Positions 63,918 to 64,000 of a stretch of 64,000 nt of DNA are shown here, one piece after another. The stretch spans positions 1 to 64,000 of the forward strand of contig JAQYVF010000015.1 in NCBI GenBank assembly GCA_030145625.1, read 5' to 3'. Position numbers and translations under genes: made by a program. Source of the stretch: Desulfocapsa sp. (GTDB taxonomy: Bacteria; Desulfobacterota; Desulfobulbia; Desulfobulbales; Desulfocapsaceae). The notes under the pieces are model-generated. The model worked only from the letters and a program-made list of their open reading frames with translations. It did not search any database and was not told the DNA's origin. The first letter of the stretch is position 1; every line of letters starts with the position of its first letter.

Positions 63918-64000
63918 AAAATACTCCCTTGGTATAGAGAAAAACTATTGGCCGACAGTCGCCCATTTGTTATTTCTATACTAAGCCGCTGCATTGAAAT
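63918..64000 (-). other. Leader region of selD, cut by window edge
   Basis: It holds the ribosome site GGGAG before ATG 63917. The AT-rich stretch further up may hold the promoter but no clear boxes can be assigned. Confidence 0.4.

Overview
The window looks like a chromosome segment from a Gram-negative, probably anaerobic Desulfobacterota-type (deltaproteobacterial) bacterium. This is an inference. The support is a secreted 13-heme cytochrome c, a cytochrome c-rhodanese fusion, a TRAP transporter with a TatT component, many outer-membrane and lipoproteins, and selenocysteine use. Two genes carry in-frame UGA codons followed by SECIS-like hairpins: selD at the right edge and a glycine-reductase selenoprotein A gene (grdA) at 52.75 kb. 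No 16S rRNA, tRNA, CRISPR array or intact transposase gene was seen.

Layout. 0-6.3 kb: end of an unknown gene, a 189-bp MITE-like element, a pcm/spermidine-synthase-like pair, an NlpC/P60 lipoprotein and an FtsH-type protease. 6.3-7.3 kb: a second MITE copy and a tandem REP array. 7.3-12.3 kb: tatT-dctPQM TRAP operon and rtcB. 12.5-19.2 kb: two large secreted proteins (13-heme/LamG and NHL/BACON/WG-repeat). 19.2-24.5 kb: third MITE copy, two decayed REP-associated (RAYT) transposase genes, a CBS fragment, and a three-gene GlpD-like/DegT/membrane operon. 24.5-38 kb: a minus-strand run of exported proteins (arylsulfatase, outer-membrane channels, Bax-like, META, three DUF1254/DUF1214 proteins, SYLF, glycine zipper) with several broken genes, next to a divergent winged-helix/TPR regulator. 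39.8-45.9 kb: serine-hydrolase remnant, kinase-like protein, UspA, ketopantoate reductase, PfpI, GemA-like protein, heme-rhodanese fusion. 46.4-54 kb: ACP-FAAL-PlsC fusion, FadD-type ligase, GrdC, Sec-containing GrdA, conserved membrane protein. 54.5-62 kb: small secreted protein, LapG-like protease, then a dlt-like envelope acylation operon (SGNH/DltD-like, 43-aa DltX-like microprotein, MBOAT/DltB-like, DltA-like ligase, DltC-like carrier) followed by a formyltransferase. 62-64 kb: TauE/SafE permease and selD.

Two systems merit most attention. First, GrdA and GrdC sit behind two acyl-activating enzymes, with none of the substrate-specific B components and no GrdD, suggesting a selenium-dependent acyl or lipid pathway rather than glycine fermentation. 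Second, a complete dlt-like cassette in a Gram-negative background includes an overlooked 43-residue protein ending in the FxYxxF motif of DltX, and is followed by an N-formyltransferase-type enzyme with an intact N-H-D triad. These functions are inferred from families and gene order.
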